This document shows positions 34,300 to 44,100 of a DNA stretch of 64,000 nucleotides, in pieces. Position numbers and translations under genes: made by a program. The DNA lies in the NCBI RefSeq assembly GCF_900239185.1, contig NZ_OENA01000098.1, positions 1 through 64,000 on the forward strand, given 5' to 3'. The DNA is from Tenacibaculum finnmarkense. Lineage in GTDB: Bacteria; Bacteroidota; Bacteroidia; Flavobacteriales; Flavobacteriaceae. The first letter of the stretch is position 1. Each line of letters begins with the position of its first letter. Under the pieces are notes generated by a model. The model did no database searches. It was not told the DNA's origin and saw only the letters and a program-made list of their open reading frames with translations.

Positions 34300-34881
34300 A
34301 TGAGTAATTTTTCAGAAAAACTTAAAAATTTATTTCAATTTATAAAAAGTAAAACATTTTTTATACAAATAGGAATTGCCGTAGTTTCGTTATTTATAAC
34401 TGTTTTTGTATTAAAATGGTGGTTAGGGTTTACAACGAATCACGATCAAAAAATACAAGTACCTAATTTACATAAAATGTCGTTAGCACAGGTTGAAAAA
34501 AAATTAGAAGAACTTAATTTAGACTTTATTATTATTGACAGTGCTACTTATAATCCGGAGTATCCAAAAAAATCAGTGATAGAACAAAACCCTGCGGTAA
34601 ACGATTTTGTAAAAGAAAAACGTAAAATTTATTTAACATTAAATCCGTCTAAATATAGAGATATTGAAGTGCCAAATTTAAACGGTCGAACAAAAAGGCA
34701 GGCAACAACACATTTACGATCGCAAGGTTTTATTGTTGGTAACGAAATTACATGGGTAGAAGATATTGGTAAAGATGTTGTAAGAGGCTTAAAATACAAC
34801 GGGAAAGAAATTACAGTAGGAACAAAATTGCCTAAAAAAACAACGATCAACCTAATTTTAGGGGATGGTAATGGTAACTAA
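34300..34881 (+). CDS. PASTA-domain membrane protein
   Basis: The 193-residue protein has one transmembrane helix (about residues 20-45) followed by tandem PASTA domains facing the periplasm. They begin at IQVPNLHKMSLAQVEKKL and IEVPNLNGRTKRQATTHL, and each has the VPN-LxGxxxxxA pattern. There is no kinase domain, so it is not a complete Stk/PknB-type kinase. PASTA domains bind peptidoglycan or muropeptides in other proteins. It lies beside ddl and 16 nt before rluD, a cell-wall-plus-translation neighbourhood that seems usual in this group. Specific function unknown. Confidence 0.87.
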   Translation: MSNFSEKLKNLFQFIKSKTFFIQIGIAVVSLFITVFVLKWWLGFTTNHDQKIQVPNLHKMSLAQVEKKLEELNLDFIIIDSATYNPEYPKKSVIEQNPAVNDFVKEKRKIYLTLNPSKYRDIEVPNLNGRTKRQATTHLRSQGFIVGNEITWVEDIGKDVVRGLKYNGKEITVGTKLPKKTTINLILGDGNGN

Positions 34882-34897
34882 TTTATATAATTGATTA

Positions 34898-35950
34898 ATG
34901 CAGGAAGACACGAATTTAGAAATAGAAAATAGCGAATTGCACGAACATCACAGGTTTGTGGCAACAGAAGGTCAAGAACCATTAAGAGTTGATAGGTTTT
35001 TAATGAATTTCATTGAAAACTCAACCAGAAGTAAAATTCAGCAAGCAGCGAAAGCAGGGAATGTGTTGGTAAATGAGGTGGCTGTAAAACCAAATCATAA
35101 AGTAAAACCAAAAGATGTTGTTCGTGTTGTTTTAGCATATCCGCCAGCGGAAAACTTATTAGTAGCCGAAGATTTACCGCTTGATATCGTTTATGAAGAT
35201 GACGATGTAATTGTGGTAAATAAAGCCCCGGGAATGGTGGTGCATCCAGGGCATGGAAATTATTCAGGAACTTTAGTAAACGGGTTAATTCATCATGTTG
35301 AAAACTTACCTACCAACTCAAACGAGCGTCCTGGTTTAGTACATCGTATTGATAAAGATACTAGTGGTTTATTAGTGGTTGCAAAAAATGAATTTGCAAT
35401 GACTCATTTATCAAAGCAATTTTTTGATAGAACTACCGAACGTTTATATTATGCCATAGTTTGGGGTGATGTAAAAGAAGATACTGGAACTATTGAAGGA
35501 AATATCGGGCGTAGTTTTAAAAATCGTTTACAAATGGATGTTTTTCCTGAAGGCGATCAAGGAAAGCATGCGGTAACACACTATAAGGTTTTAGAGCGTT
35601 TGACCTATGTTACATTAGTACAATGTAAATTAGAAACAGGAAGAACGCACCAAATTAGAGCACACTTTAAGCATATTGGTCATACCTTATTTAACGATGA
35701 GCGTTATGGTGGTGATGATATTTTAAAAGGAACAACTTTTACAAAGTACAAGCAATTTGTAAAAAACTGTTTTAAAACCTTACCAAGACAAGCTTTACAT
35801 GCTAAAACATTAGGGTTTACACATCCTGTAAGTGGTGAGTTTATGCAATTTAATACAGAAATACCTGCTGATATTGAAGCCTGTTTAGTAAAATGGCGTA
35901 CCTATTCTGAAAATTCTAAATTACCAGAATTAGACGAAGACGAAGAATAA
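34898..35950 (+). CDS. rluD: 23S rRNA pseudouridine synthase, RluD-type
   Basis: This 350-residue protein has an N-terminal S4 RNA-binding domain (about 25-90) and then the RluA/RluD catalytic domain. The catalytic Asp lies in GLVHRIDKDTSGLLVVAKN. The closing GRTHQIRAHFKHIGH motif is intact. The family isomerises uridines in helix 69 of 23S rRNA; other RluA-family targets cannot be excluded. It ends in an acidic tail (LDEDEE) and is followed by a strong terminator. Confidence 0.92.
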   Translation: MQEDTNLEIENSELHEHHRFVATEGQEPLRVDRFLMNFIENSTRSKIQQAAKAGNVLVNEVAVKPNHKVKPKDVVRVVLAYPPAENLLVAEDLPLDIVYEDDDVIVVNKAPGMVVHPGHGNYSGTLVNGLIHHVENLPTNSNERPGLVHRIDKDTSGLLVVAKNEFAMTHLSKQFFDRTTERLYYAIVWGDVKEDTGTIEGNIGRSFKNRLQMDVFPEGDQGKHAVTHYKVLERLTYVTLVQCKLETGRTHQIRAHFKHIGHTLFNDERYGGDDILKGTTFTKYKQFVKNCFKTLPRQALHAKTLGFTHPVSGEFMQFNTEIPADIEACLVKWRTYSENSKLPELDEDEE

Positions 35951-35973
35951 TTTTTTTCAGAAATATTGATATA

Positions 35974-36001
35974 AAAAAACCAGCTTTTCGGCTGGTTTTT
36001 T
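35974..36001 (+). terminator. Rho-independent terminator of rluD
   Basis: AAAAAACCAGC (35974-35984), loop TTTTCG, GCTGGTTTTTT (35991-36001). It is a perfect 11-bp stem ending in a T-run, 24 nt after the rluD stop. Confidence 0.92.
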
Positions 36002-36035
36002 GCGTTTAATATTGTTTTAAATAGTAAAATAATTA

Positions 36036-36137
36036 GAAGCAATTTCCCGCTTTCCGCACTCGCTTTTTTTTGAAGAAAAATCAAAAAAAGAGCTCAAACA
36101 AAGCTTCAATCGGGGCTAGGCATTTGTGCTAGTTTTT
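36036..36137. repeat. Possible flavobacterial intergenic repeat element
   Basis: The non-coding stretch contains an inverted repeat (GCTTTTTTTTGA at 36062-36073 against TCAAAAAAAGAGC at 36081-36093). It ends in an ATCGGGGCTAGGC-like segment, which I recall as part of a dispersed element in flavobacterial genomes. No second copy lies in this window. Confidence 0.35.
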
Positions 36138-36830
36138 TTATGAAGTCAATCTCATTTTTACTAAGCTCATAATTCTATCAAACTGATCTTCTAGTCCCAT
36201 ATTAGAATTATCAAATTCTATAGCATCATCGGTTAAAATTAAGGGCGAATCTTTTCGGGTAGAATCAATACGATCACGCTCTTGAACATTGTGTAAAATT
36301 TCTTGATAATTTACATTGTCGCCACGGTCTAATAATTCTTTATAACGACGTGTTGCTCGTTTATCGGCAGAGGCGGTCATAAATAATTTTAATTCGGCAT
36401 CAGGAAAAACAACCGAACCAATATCTCTACCATCCATTACAATACCTTTGTTTTTACCCATTTCTTGCTGTTCGCTAACTAATTTTCTACGAACTTCTGA
36501 AATGGTTGCAATTTTACTAACAAGTCTTGAAACTTCAATACTTCTAATTTGAGTTTCAATATTAACGTTATTTAGGTACATTTCAGCAAAACCCGCTTTT
36601 TCATTAAAAATAAATTTAAGCGAAATCTTCTGTAAATTAGCAATTAAATCAGCAGAATTAAAATGCGTGTCTGAAATGTAATTATGTTGCATTGCGTATA
36701 GGGTAACTGCTCTGTACATAGCGCCTGTATCAACATAAATATAGCCTAATTTTGTTGCTAATTGTTTGGCAATCGTACTTTTTCCTGTCGATGAAAATCC
36801 ATCAATGGCTATGGTAATTTTTTGTGTCAT
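36138..36830 (-). CDS. cmk: Cytidylate kinase Cmk
   Basis: Phosphorylates CMP and dCMP to the diphosphates. I chose the ATG at 36830 because MTQKITIAIDGFSSTGKST then begins right before the P-loop and gives 230 residues, the normal Cmk size. The longer frame from 36863 adds eleven unlikely residues. The P-loop GFSSTGKST, the GAMYRAVTLYA motif, the VMDGRDIGSVVFPDAELK motif and the RRYKELLDRG lid are all present. Confidence 0.95.
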   Translation of the reverse strand: MTQKITIAIDGFSSTGKSTIAKQLATKLGYIYVDTGAMYRAVTLYAMQHNYISDTHFNSADLIANLQKISLKFIFNEKAGFAEMYLNNVNIETQIRSIEVSRLVSKIATISEVRRKLVSEQQEMGKNKGIVMDGRDIGSVVFPDAELKLFMTASADKRATRRYKELLDRGDNVNYQEILHNVQERDRIDSTRKDSPLILTDDAIEFDNSNMGLEDQFDRIMSLVKMRLTS

Positions 36831-37019
36831 AAAATAATAAAAAATAGAGGTACGAATATACAATAGATTTTACGATTCTCTTTGGGGTTTCTAGTTAATA
36901 ATTCTTTAAAAAAAAGCTTGTAACAAGTCTATTTTTATGGTTTTTATAGTTTTTTTGTTTATTTTTACATATATTCGATATAGATTTTGTATTTACTGTT
37001 TTTTTTCTGTAAAAAAGTT

Positions 37020-37027
37020 TACATTTG
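37020..37027 (+). promoter_or_regulatory. -7 promoter element of the spr operon (TACATTTG)
   Basis: A perfect TAnnTTTG match 27 nt before the ATG at 37054. It makes the upstream in-frame ATG at 36937 unlikely to be used. Confidence 0.5.
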
Positions 37028-37053
37028 TTCTCCCCTTAAGTAATATTTCAAAA

Positions 37054-39231
37054 ATGAAAATAATTAAAAGCATCCACATACTTTTAGGGATATTTCTCTT
37101 TTTTATGAGTACTTCTATAGTATCTCAAACATTGTTGAAGCCTGAAATAGAATTTACATCATTGTGTGACAATGATATTAAAAAAAGCACCGATTATACG
37201 GTTACGTTTAAGTACAAAACATCGGCATTCGCTGACGACAATACATTTACTGTTGAATTGTCTGACGCAAATGGTACTTGGAATAGCCCTGTAAACTTAG
37301 CAACAGTTGCTACTGAAAACGATACCTTTACTTTTTCGAGAACTTTTCAATTACCAAAAACTTTTGATAAAAATTATAAAATAAGATTAGTAGCAACTTC
37401 GCCTGTAATGACAAGCCCCGATTCTGAGTCTTTTTATAGATTATTTAATGACAGGGTTTTAAATAATTACGAAGATGTAGTGCTTTGTGATGGCGCTACC
37501 ACTGAATTAATATTAGATACCGATCAACAAGGGGCATACACTTGGTATAGAGATGGCAGTATAATTACAACAACAACGGATCCTTTTTTAGAAGTTTCGG
37601 CTTCGGGTAAGTATCAGGTTAAAATAGATTATGGTGCTTGTGGTTTTGGAAAGTCAACCTTAATAAATGTGGTTACTTTTAGTGAAACAGATGCACAAAT
37701 TAATAGCCCTGATGTTGTTGAAATCTGTGGAGATGAAGCACATACTTTTCAAGCGAATGTTACGGATACTTCTTATACCTATACTTGGTTTTTAGATAAT
37801 CAAGAGGTGCAGTCTTCAAATAGTTCAACATATACAACGCCCACTGTAGGGCAGTTAGGGGTTTATTCTTTAGAAATTGATACAGGTGTTTGTGTAACCA
37901 CCTCAAATAATGTAAGTCTAAATCAAAAAAATGCGCCTAGTTTTACCATTACAGAAAACACTCCTTTAGCATCGGTATTATTACCAGGAGAAGCTATAGA
38001 TATATCGATTACAGTAAATAACGCCGCTAATTTTGAGGTTGAATGGTATAAAGATGATAAAAGATTATTTGGTGTAGATGGAACGTCTTTAAATGTGAAT
38101 CAGCCAGGTACTTATATTGCAAATGTTGTAGAAACAGCTACAGGATTATGTTCTTCAGGCTTGTCATCACAGCCAATACGCTTGTTGAGTGTAAAAAGAT
38201 TTGAACCTGTTATGATTACAGATGACAATTATGAAAGTTGTACCGCCACAGGTGTTGATTTAAAACTACAACAAGTAAATGTTATTGCTCAAGATGATAA
38301 CGAGTATGTTTTAACATCGGAGCAATTAGAATTATTAAATTATCAATGGATTTTAGACGGTGTAAATATTGTTGATGCTACAGACAACAAATTAACACGT
38401 AGTTCATATACGCAAAACGGAATTTATACGTTAGGGATTAGCGCAGGACATTTAAATAATGTATCTTCTAGCGAATTAGATATTAAACTAATCGCTAAGC
38501 CAGCAGTAGTAACATCAGAACCGTCTTCAAACTCATTATGCCCCGGAGGTATTATTACCTACACAATAAAAGATGTAGTTGATGGTTATACGTATCAATG
38601 GTTTAAAAATGATGATCAAACAGCTTTAGCAACTGATGTAGCCGAGTTTGTAGTAGATGAAATAGGAACTTATACCTTAAAAATGACAGGTTTTGGTTGT
38701 GAAAAAATAATAGAAACACTAGAAGTTGTTTTGTTTGATGCAGCGGCTATTGTTGTAACACCATCAGAAAAGGTGGTGCTTAAAGAGGGTGAAAGCACTG
38801 CAATAACAGCATCAGGTGCAGAGTCGTACGTGTGGTATGAAGGTGAAAATATCGATGGGATGCTTTTATCAACAAGTGAAACCTTAGAGGTGACATCTTT
38901 AGGTTTTTATACTGTAGTAGCCACTGCAGGAGCCTGTGGAATAGAAAAAACAATTGAAGTGGTAGCTCAAGATGATCAGGTAATTGTACCAAATATTGTA
39001 ACCCCTAATGCCGATGGTGTTAATGATACTTGGAGTATTTCAAATAAATATGCCTTTCAACCAACGATAAGCGTGCAATTATATAATGCCAACGGAAAAG
39101 AAATATTTAAAACAAATGATTATCAAAATGATTGGCCTTTTGAAAGCTTAGGGAATCAGCGAGTTTTTTATTATAAAATAATAAAAGAAAATATATTGAT
39201 TAAAGCAGGAACAATATCTGTGTTAGATTAA
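37054..39231 (+). CDS. sprC: SprC-like gliding motility protein, Ig-like repeats with type B T9SS sorting domain
   Basis: Start chosen at 37054: a signal peptide (KIIKSIHILLGIFLFFMSTSIVSQ) begins there and a -7 element precedes it. The 725-residue protein is a chain of about six Ig-like beta-sandwich domains, several with a YxWFxDg-type core and a paired Cys. The last 80 residues (PNIVTPNADGVNDTWSI onward) are the gliding motility-associated type B T9SS sorting domain. The order here, this gene then a PorP/SprF-like gene, a giant SprB gene and sprF, matches the sprC-sprD-sprB-sprF operon of Flavobacterium johnsoniae; the gene name rests on that synteny. It should be exported across the outer membrane and work with SprB in cell-surface adhesion. 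Confidence 0.78.
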   Translation: MKIIKSIHILLGIFLFFMSTSIVSQTLLKPEIEFTSLCDNDIKKSTDYTVTFKYKTSAFADDNTFTVELSDANGTWNSPVNLATVATENDTFTFSRTFQLPKTFDKNYKIRLVATSPVMTSPDSESFYRLFNDRVLNNYEDVVLCDGATTELILDTDQQGAYTWYRDGSIITTTTDPFLEVSASGKYQVKIDYGACGFGKSTLINVVTFSETDAQINSPDVVEICGDEAHTFQANVTDTSYTYTWFLDNQEVQSSNSSTYTTPTVGQLGVYSLEIDTGVCVTTSNNVSLNQKNAPSFTITENTPLASVLLPGEAIDISITVNNAANFEVEWYKDDKRLFGVDGTSLNVNQPGTYIANVVETATGLCSSGLSSQPIRLLSVKRFEPVMITDDNYESCTATGVDLKLQQVNVIAQDDNEYVLTSEQLELLNYQWILDGVNIVDATDNKLTRSSYTQNGIYTLGISAGHLNNVSSSELDIKLIAKPAVVTSEPSSNSLCPGGIITYTIKDVVDGYTYQWFKNDDQTALATDVAEFVVDEIGTYTLKMTGFGCEKIIETLEVVLFDAAAIVVTPSEKVVLKEGESTAITASGAESYVWYEGENIDGMLLSTSETLEVTSLGFYTVVATAGACGIEKTIEVVAQDDQVIVPNIVTPNADGVNDTWSISNKYAFQPTISVQLYNANGKEIFKTNDYQNDWPFESLGNQRVFYYKIIKENILIKAGTISVLD

Positions 39232-39241
39232 ATGTTTAAAG

Positions 39242-41098
39242 ATGATTAAAAGAATTACATTATATATTATAACGCTATTTTTCACCGTTCTTTCGTTAGA
39301 GGCACAGGTATCTAGTAGTGGGCAGCAGTACAATAGTTTTACTTCACGTAATTTTATGAAGTTTAATCGTTTTTTAACAGTGCCAACTTTTTCATCATTG
39401 CGAGAAAGTAAAACAACAATAACAGCTATTGCCCGTAACAGTAATATTGATTTTGAAGACAACCCAAGGTTGCATGTAGTTTCTTATGCAGGGAAAATGC
39501 GTGAAAACATAGGTGCAGGCTTTGCTATTTATCAGCAAGAAGTTGCAGGCATGAAAGATTTTGGCGCTATCGCGAATTACGCTCAGCGATTGCAGTTAAG
39601 CCAAAGCCTAGATTTAACTTTTGGTTTTAATTTTTTATATAGTAGAAGCAGTTTAGATTGGGCTAGGGTATTGGTGAAAAAGAAAGAGGACTCTTTTTTA
39701 AGTAATTTTCAAGATATTCCTATTGTAATGCTACAGCCTGCGGTAACCTTGTCGTTTGGTAAGTTTGATGTAGGAGTGTTTTTTGAAAATTTAGTTGATT
39801 TTAATTTGAAAAATAACGAATTAGCAACTACTTTTGGCGAAAAAACAATATCAGCTCACGCAATGTATTCTCACGAGTTTACTTACGCTTCAGGTATTTT
39901 TGAAGGCACAGATTTGAGAACATTAATAATTGCTAGAAAAGAAGGTACAGAAGGCTTTAGTGGTGCAGCTACTGTAATATTAGATTTACCTAAAGCAGGT
40001 TGGATAAAAGCAGGTTACGATAAAACGTATGGTATGTCTGCTGGTTTAGGTGTTAATATTTCTGATAAACTAGCTATAGGGTTTAGTTATGAAAAAAATA
40101 AATTTTCGGCAACGAATGAAGTTGGTTTGGTTTATACTTTAGGGCAAAAAAGATATACTCGAGAAATATCGAAGAGAAGAACGGGTAAAGTAAATATTAC
40201 CTTGCCAAAACGAAAACCTAAGAAAAAACCTGTATATAAAGACGAAGAACATCATGATTTATCTGATGAACTTCAGCAAGCACAAGACTCTATTAATAAT
40301 TTAAATAAAAAAGTAGATGAGGTGCTTCGAATTTTAAAAAATCAACCAGCACTAATAAAAGAGGTAATAAAAGAACCAAAAACATTTATTCCTAAGGAGA
40401 TTAAAGGCGATGAAAAAGACACTTCTTTAAAAAGAAGATCAAAAGCACCTTGGCGTGAAAGCACTATTACGAAATCTGACGGTGGCGGAGGCGGAACTAT
40501 GTATTATGTAGTTTCAGATAGGTACAGAAATAAAGAAAATGTAGAGGTTCTAATAGAAAAATGGAACAGATTAGATATAGAAGCTAAATATATTTACGAC
40601 CCTACCGATAAATGGTATTACGTATATATTGACAGATACGCAAAAGAGTCGGATGCTGAAGATAAGGTGTACGATTTTAACGATAAAACCCGTCTGTTTG
40701 AAAATAACGACAAAAACGACCAATCATCAATAAAGATGAAAAAAGGAGGTAAAGATCCTGTTTATGTGGTTAAATTAACTATTGGTGAAAAAGGTGATTC
40801 ATATAAAGAGCCTAAAAAACAACCAACAGCAAGGGTAAGAACAATGTCAAACTCACAAGGAATTGAGCCAGGGTATTATTTACAAGTTTATGTAAATTCA
40901 AAAAAACCATTAGCAGACAGAAATGTAGACGAGCTAAGAAATGACGATATTGAAGCAGGATATTTTATAAATCCAACCACAGGTTATATGCACGTGTATA
41001 TAGCAAAAACAGATAATAGAGAAGAAATTATCCGTTTATATAATAGTAATTTAGATGGCGCGTTTTATGATCGTAAAACGATAGTATATATAAAATAA
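39242..41098 (+). CDS. sprD: PorP/SprF-family outer-membrane protein with C-terminal SPOR-like repeats (SprD position)
   Basis: The signal peptide of this 618-residue protein ends at LEAQ. Residues about 25-300 are the PorP/SprF beta-barrel. A coiled-coil segment (about 337-370) and a Gly-rich linker (SDGGGGGTM) follow. Then come two SPOR-like repeats, the first starting at YYVVSDRYRNKENVEVL (about 420) and the second at GYYLQVYVNSKKP (about 544). SPOR domains bind peptidoglycan glycan, so the protein may tie an outer-membrane T9SS partner to the cell wall. It lies 10 nt after the SprC-like gene and 39 nt before sprB. Naming as sprD follows gene order, not proven orthology. Confidence 0.75.
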   Translation: MIKRITLYIITLFFTVLSLEAQVSSSGQQYNSFTSRNFMKFNRFLTVPTFSSLRESKTTITAIARNSNIDFEDNPRLHVVSYAGKMRENIGAGFAIYQQEVAGMKDFGAIANYAQRLQLSQSLDLTFGFNFLYSRSSLDWARVLVKKKEDSFLSNFQDIPIVMLQPAVTLSFGKFDVGVFFENLVDFNLKNNELATTFGEKTISAHAMYSHEFTYASGIFEGTDLRTLIIARKEGTEGFSGAATVILDLPKAGWIKAGYDKTYGMSAGLGVNISDKLAIGFSYEKNKFSATNEVGLVYTLGQKRYTREISKRRTGKVNITLPKRKPKKKPVYKDEEHHDLSDELQQAQDSINNLNKKVDEVLRILKNQPALIKEVIKEPKTFIPKEIKGDEKDTSLKRRSKAPWRESTITKSDGGGGGTMYYVVSDRYRNKENVEVLIEKWNRLDIEAKYIYDPTDKWYYVYIDRYAKESDAEDKVYDFNDKTRLFENNDKNDQSSIKMKKGGKDPVYVVKLTIGEKGDSYKEPKKQPTARVRTMSNSQGIEPGYYLQVYVNSKKPLADRNVDELRNDDIEAGYFINPTTGYMHVYIAKTDNREEIIRLYNSNLDGAFYDRKTIVYIK

Positions 41099-41137
41099 TA
41101 AAATTTTTAAGAATTTCCCCCGATAAATTTTCATAAT

Positions 41138-44100
41138 ATGATAAAAAAAATACTTTTATTAGCTAGTTTATTCTTTACACTAATTTCGTTTTCGCAAAAA
41201 ATAGATGCTTCATTAGAGCATTTAAGAGAAGGTGAGAGTGTAATGATGGAAAGAACAATACCTTTAGCATTAGGGCAGAGACCTTCAGGTTTTACGCAAA
41301 GTGATATTAATAAAAACTCTGCAGATAAGGATTTAACTTTGCGAGGTAATATGACGTTTATAGGGAATAGTAATCTGAATAGAAACCTTAAAAAAACTAG
41401 AGAATATTGGCAAAATATTGATAGGGATAATGTTGTTGTAAGGCGTAGTGCTCAGGGTATTCAATTATATAATTTAGATGATGAGCCAAATACTTCTTAT
41501 GACCCCTTAGATTTATTGATATATAATTTAAGAACAGGCGGAGCTTATTCATTAACAGGTAATGGTCAGTTTTACATGGATTATGTAGATGTTGATTCAG
41601 ATGCTTCTACTTTTTCATCAAGTACAGCTACTTTAAACTTACCTAATTGTTCACGTGTAGCCTATGCTGGTTTGTATTGGGCAGGGGTATATCCTAGTGA
41701 ATTTTGGGAAAATGCTGTACCAAGGTCAAATGATTATGATAAAATAAAATTCAAATACCCTTCGTCAATGGCGTATAAAAATATAACAGCTGATGAAATT
41801 ATTTACAATGTAAACGAACCTTATATCTGTTTTAAAGATATAACGACTGACGTACAGGCAGAAGCAAACCCTAATGGAGTGTATACAGCAGCGAATATTA
41901 GAGCAATTAGAGGTTTTGCTAATGGTTTAGGAGGTGCGTCTGGTTGGGTAATGATAGTAGTATATGAAAATGATAATGAGTCAAGTAAGAAATTTTCAGT
42001 TTTTGATGGATTTGCTGCTGTTAGTAATGGGAATTCTCAGGAAGTAAAATTTACTGGTTTTAAAACTATACCAAAAGGACCTGTTAATGTAGAATTAATA
42101 ATGGCTACTTTAGAGGGGGATAGTAATATTACAGGAGATGATTATCAAATTAAAGATGCAGCAGGCAATTATGTAAATGTATTTAACACTATTAGTCCTC
42201 AGGATAATTTCTTTAATGGGTCTATTAGTGTTTTTGATACTTATTTAGCAGGCAGAAACCCAGCGAGTACAAATACCCTTGGTTTTGATGTAGACCATAT
42301 TAAAATCAAAAACACAGGGAATAGTATTATAGGGAATAATGAGATAGAAGCAGAAGTGAAATTTACTTCGGTAGGAGATGTTTATTGGCCGTTTTTAAAC
42401 GCCATGTCTGTTGAGGTTGTAGAGCCTAAAATAAAATTAGTAAAAACAATTACAGATGCTTCAGGGGGGGATATTTCGGGAACACCTGTAGGTTTAGGTA
42501 GCTCTTTGTTTTATGACTTAACCTTTAGTAGTGTAGGTACCGATAATGCTAAAAACACGGTAATAATAGATGAATTACCTAAAAATGTAAATTTATCACT
42601 AGGAGATATTTTACCTGCGAGTATACAACTCGTGGCTACAGCACCTGCGTACCCAAACACAAACACAGATATTGTATATACTTATGAACCACCTGTTTCA
42701 GCAAATGGATTTAGAGGGAAGTTACGTTTTTATATACCTGATAGTTTCGTTAAAATAAAAGGAGCTGAGCATTCAATAAAATTAAAAATTGAAGTTGTTA
42801 GTGATTGTAGTAAATTACGAGATGTTTGTTCTGATAAAATAGAGAACCAAGCTTACGCTAATTATAGTAGGGATTTATCTGCATTAAATGTAGGGGATTT
42901 AGGCTATACTCCAGGGTATAACAGAATAGAAAATACACCAAGTTTTTCAGGAATTGACGCTTGTAATTTAGGGCAAGCAGGGAGTTCTAATTTTTTAATT
43001 GATACCAGTGGATGTACCTTTGAAAGAACAGAAATTCTTTGTGGTAAAAACATTCTTCTTGCTGCCGGAACAGGTTTCACATCATATTCATGGGTAAATG
43101 AAAATGCACCATTAACAGTGTTAGGTACAAGTCAAACATATAACGCAACACAAACAGGAACTTACCTTGTAACAAAAGTTGCGCCAACAGGTTGTGTTAC
43201 TTCTACCGAAAAAATAATAGTTATTCCTTATAGTACAGCGCCAAACCCTTTAATTCCTTTTGCGGATCAAATTTCAACAAGCTGTGCAAGTAATAATGAA
43301 AAACTTGCTGAAATAATTTTATGTGGTGGATCAAGAACGATAAATTTACCATTTACAGGAGCAACAGGAACTACGGTAAAATGGTTTAAATTAGATGAAA
43401 CCTGTGCTTTTAAAGCAGCAAAAAAATGTGCGAATTTAGATACTAGCTGTACTTGGAATGAAATAGGAACTACTTTTTCTAAAGAATTTTCAACAAAAGG
43501 ACAGTATAAAGTAGAAGTTTTCTATGACGGTAAATGTCCTTCGACCTATTATTTTAATGTATTTACTTCATCATTAAGCCAAACAATTGTAAAAAAACAT
43601 ATTATTTGTGGTACTGATGGGAGTATTACTGTAAATGATGTGTCAGTAGATTACGAATATCAATTAACAAAACCTGATGGAACTACTATTCCTGCTAATG
43701 GTTTTCAGAACGGAAAAGCTTTTACAGGTTTAAAAGATTCAGGAGATTATGATGTAAAAATAAGATTACAAGGATCACCAGCAGGAGCATGTCATTATAC
43801 TATTCCTAATATAAATATTCAAAAACAAGCACTAGGTTTAACTGTTGCCCCTGAATTTAATGCTAGCTGTGATGGAAAAGCAATAATAACAGCACAAGTA
43901 AACGGTACTTTACCAGGTAATTATATTTATACATTATTAAATAGTGTTGGTGGAGTTATTGAAACAAAGGCAGCAACTTCTGATAAAAGTGTGACTTTTG
44001 AGGTAACAACAGCAGGATTGTATAGTGTAAAAGTAGCAACTGCTACGACTACTTGTACAGAGACAGTAATAACCAGAGTTATTAAACCAACTCCGCTTAT

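Noticed and set aside
36831-36863. Eleven-residue N-terminal extension of Cmk
   Set aside because: The family starts directly before the P-loop, which fits the ATG at 36830.
36937-37053. Upstream start of the SprC-like gene
   Set aside because: The extra 39 residues are Phe/Tyr-rich low-complexity sequence, and the -7 element at 37020-37027 lies inside them; the signal peptide begins at 37054.
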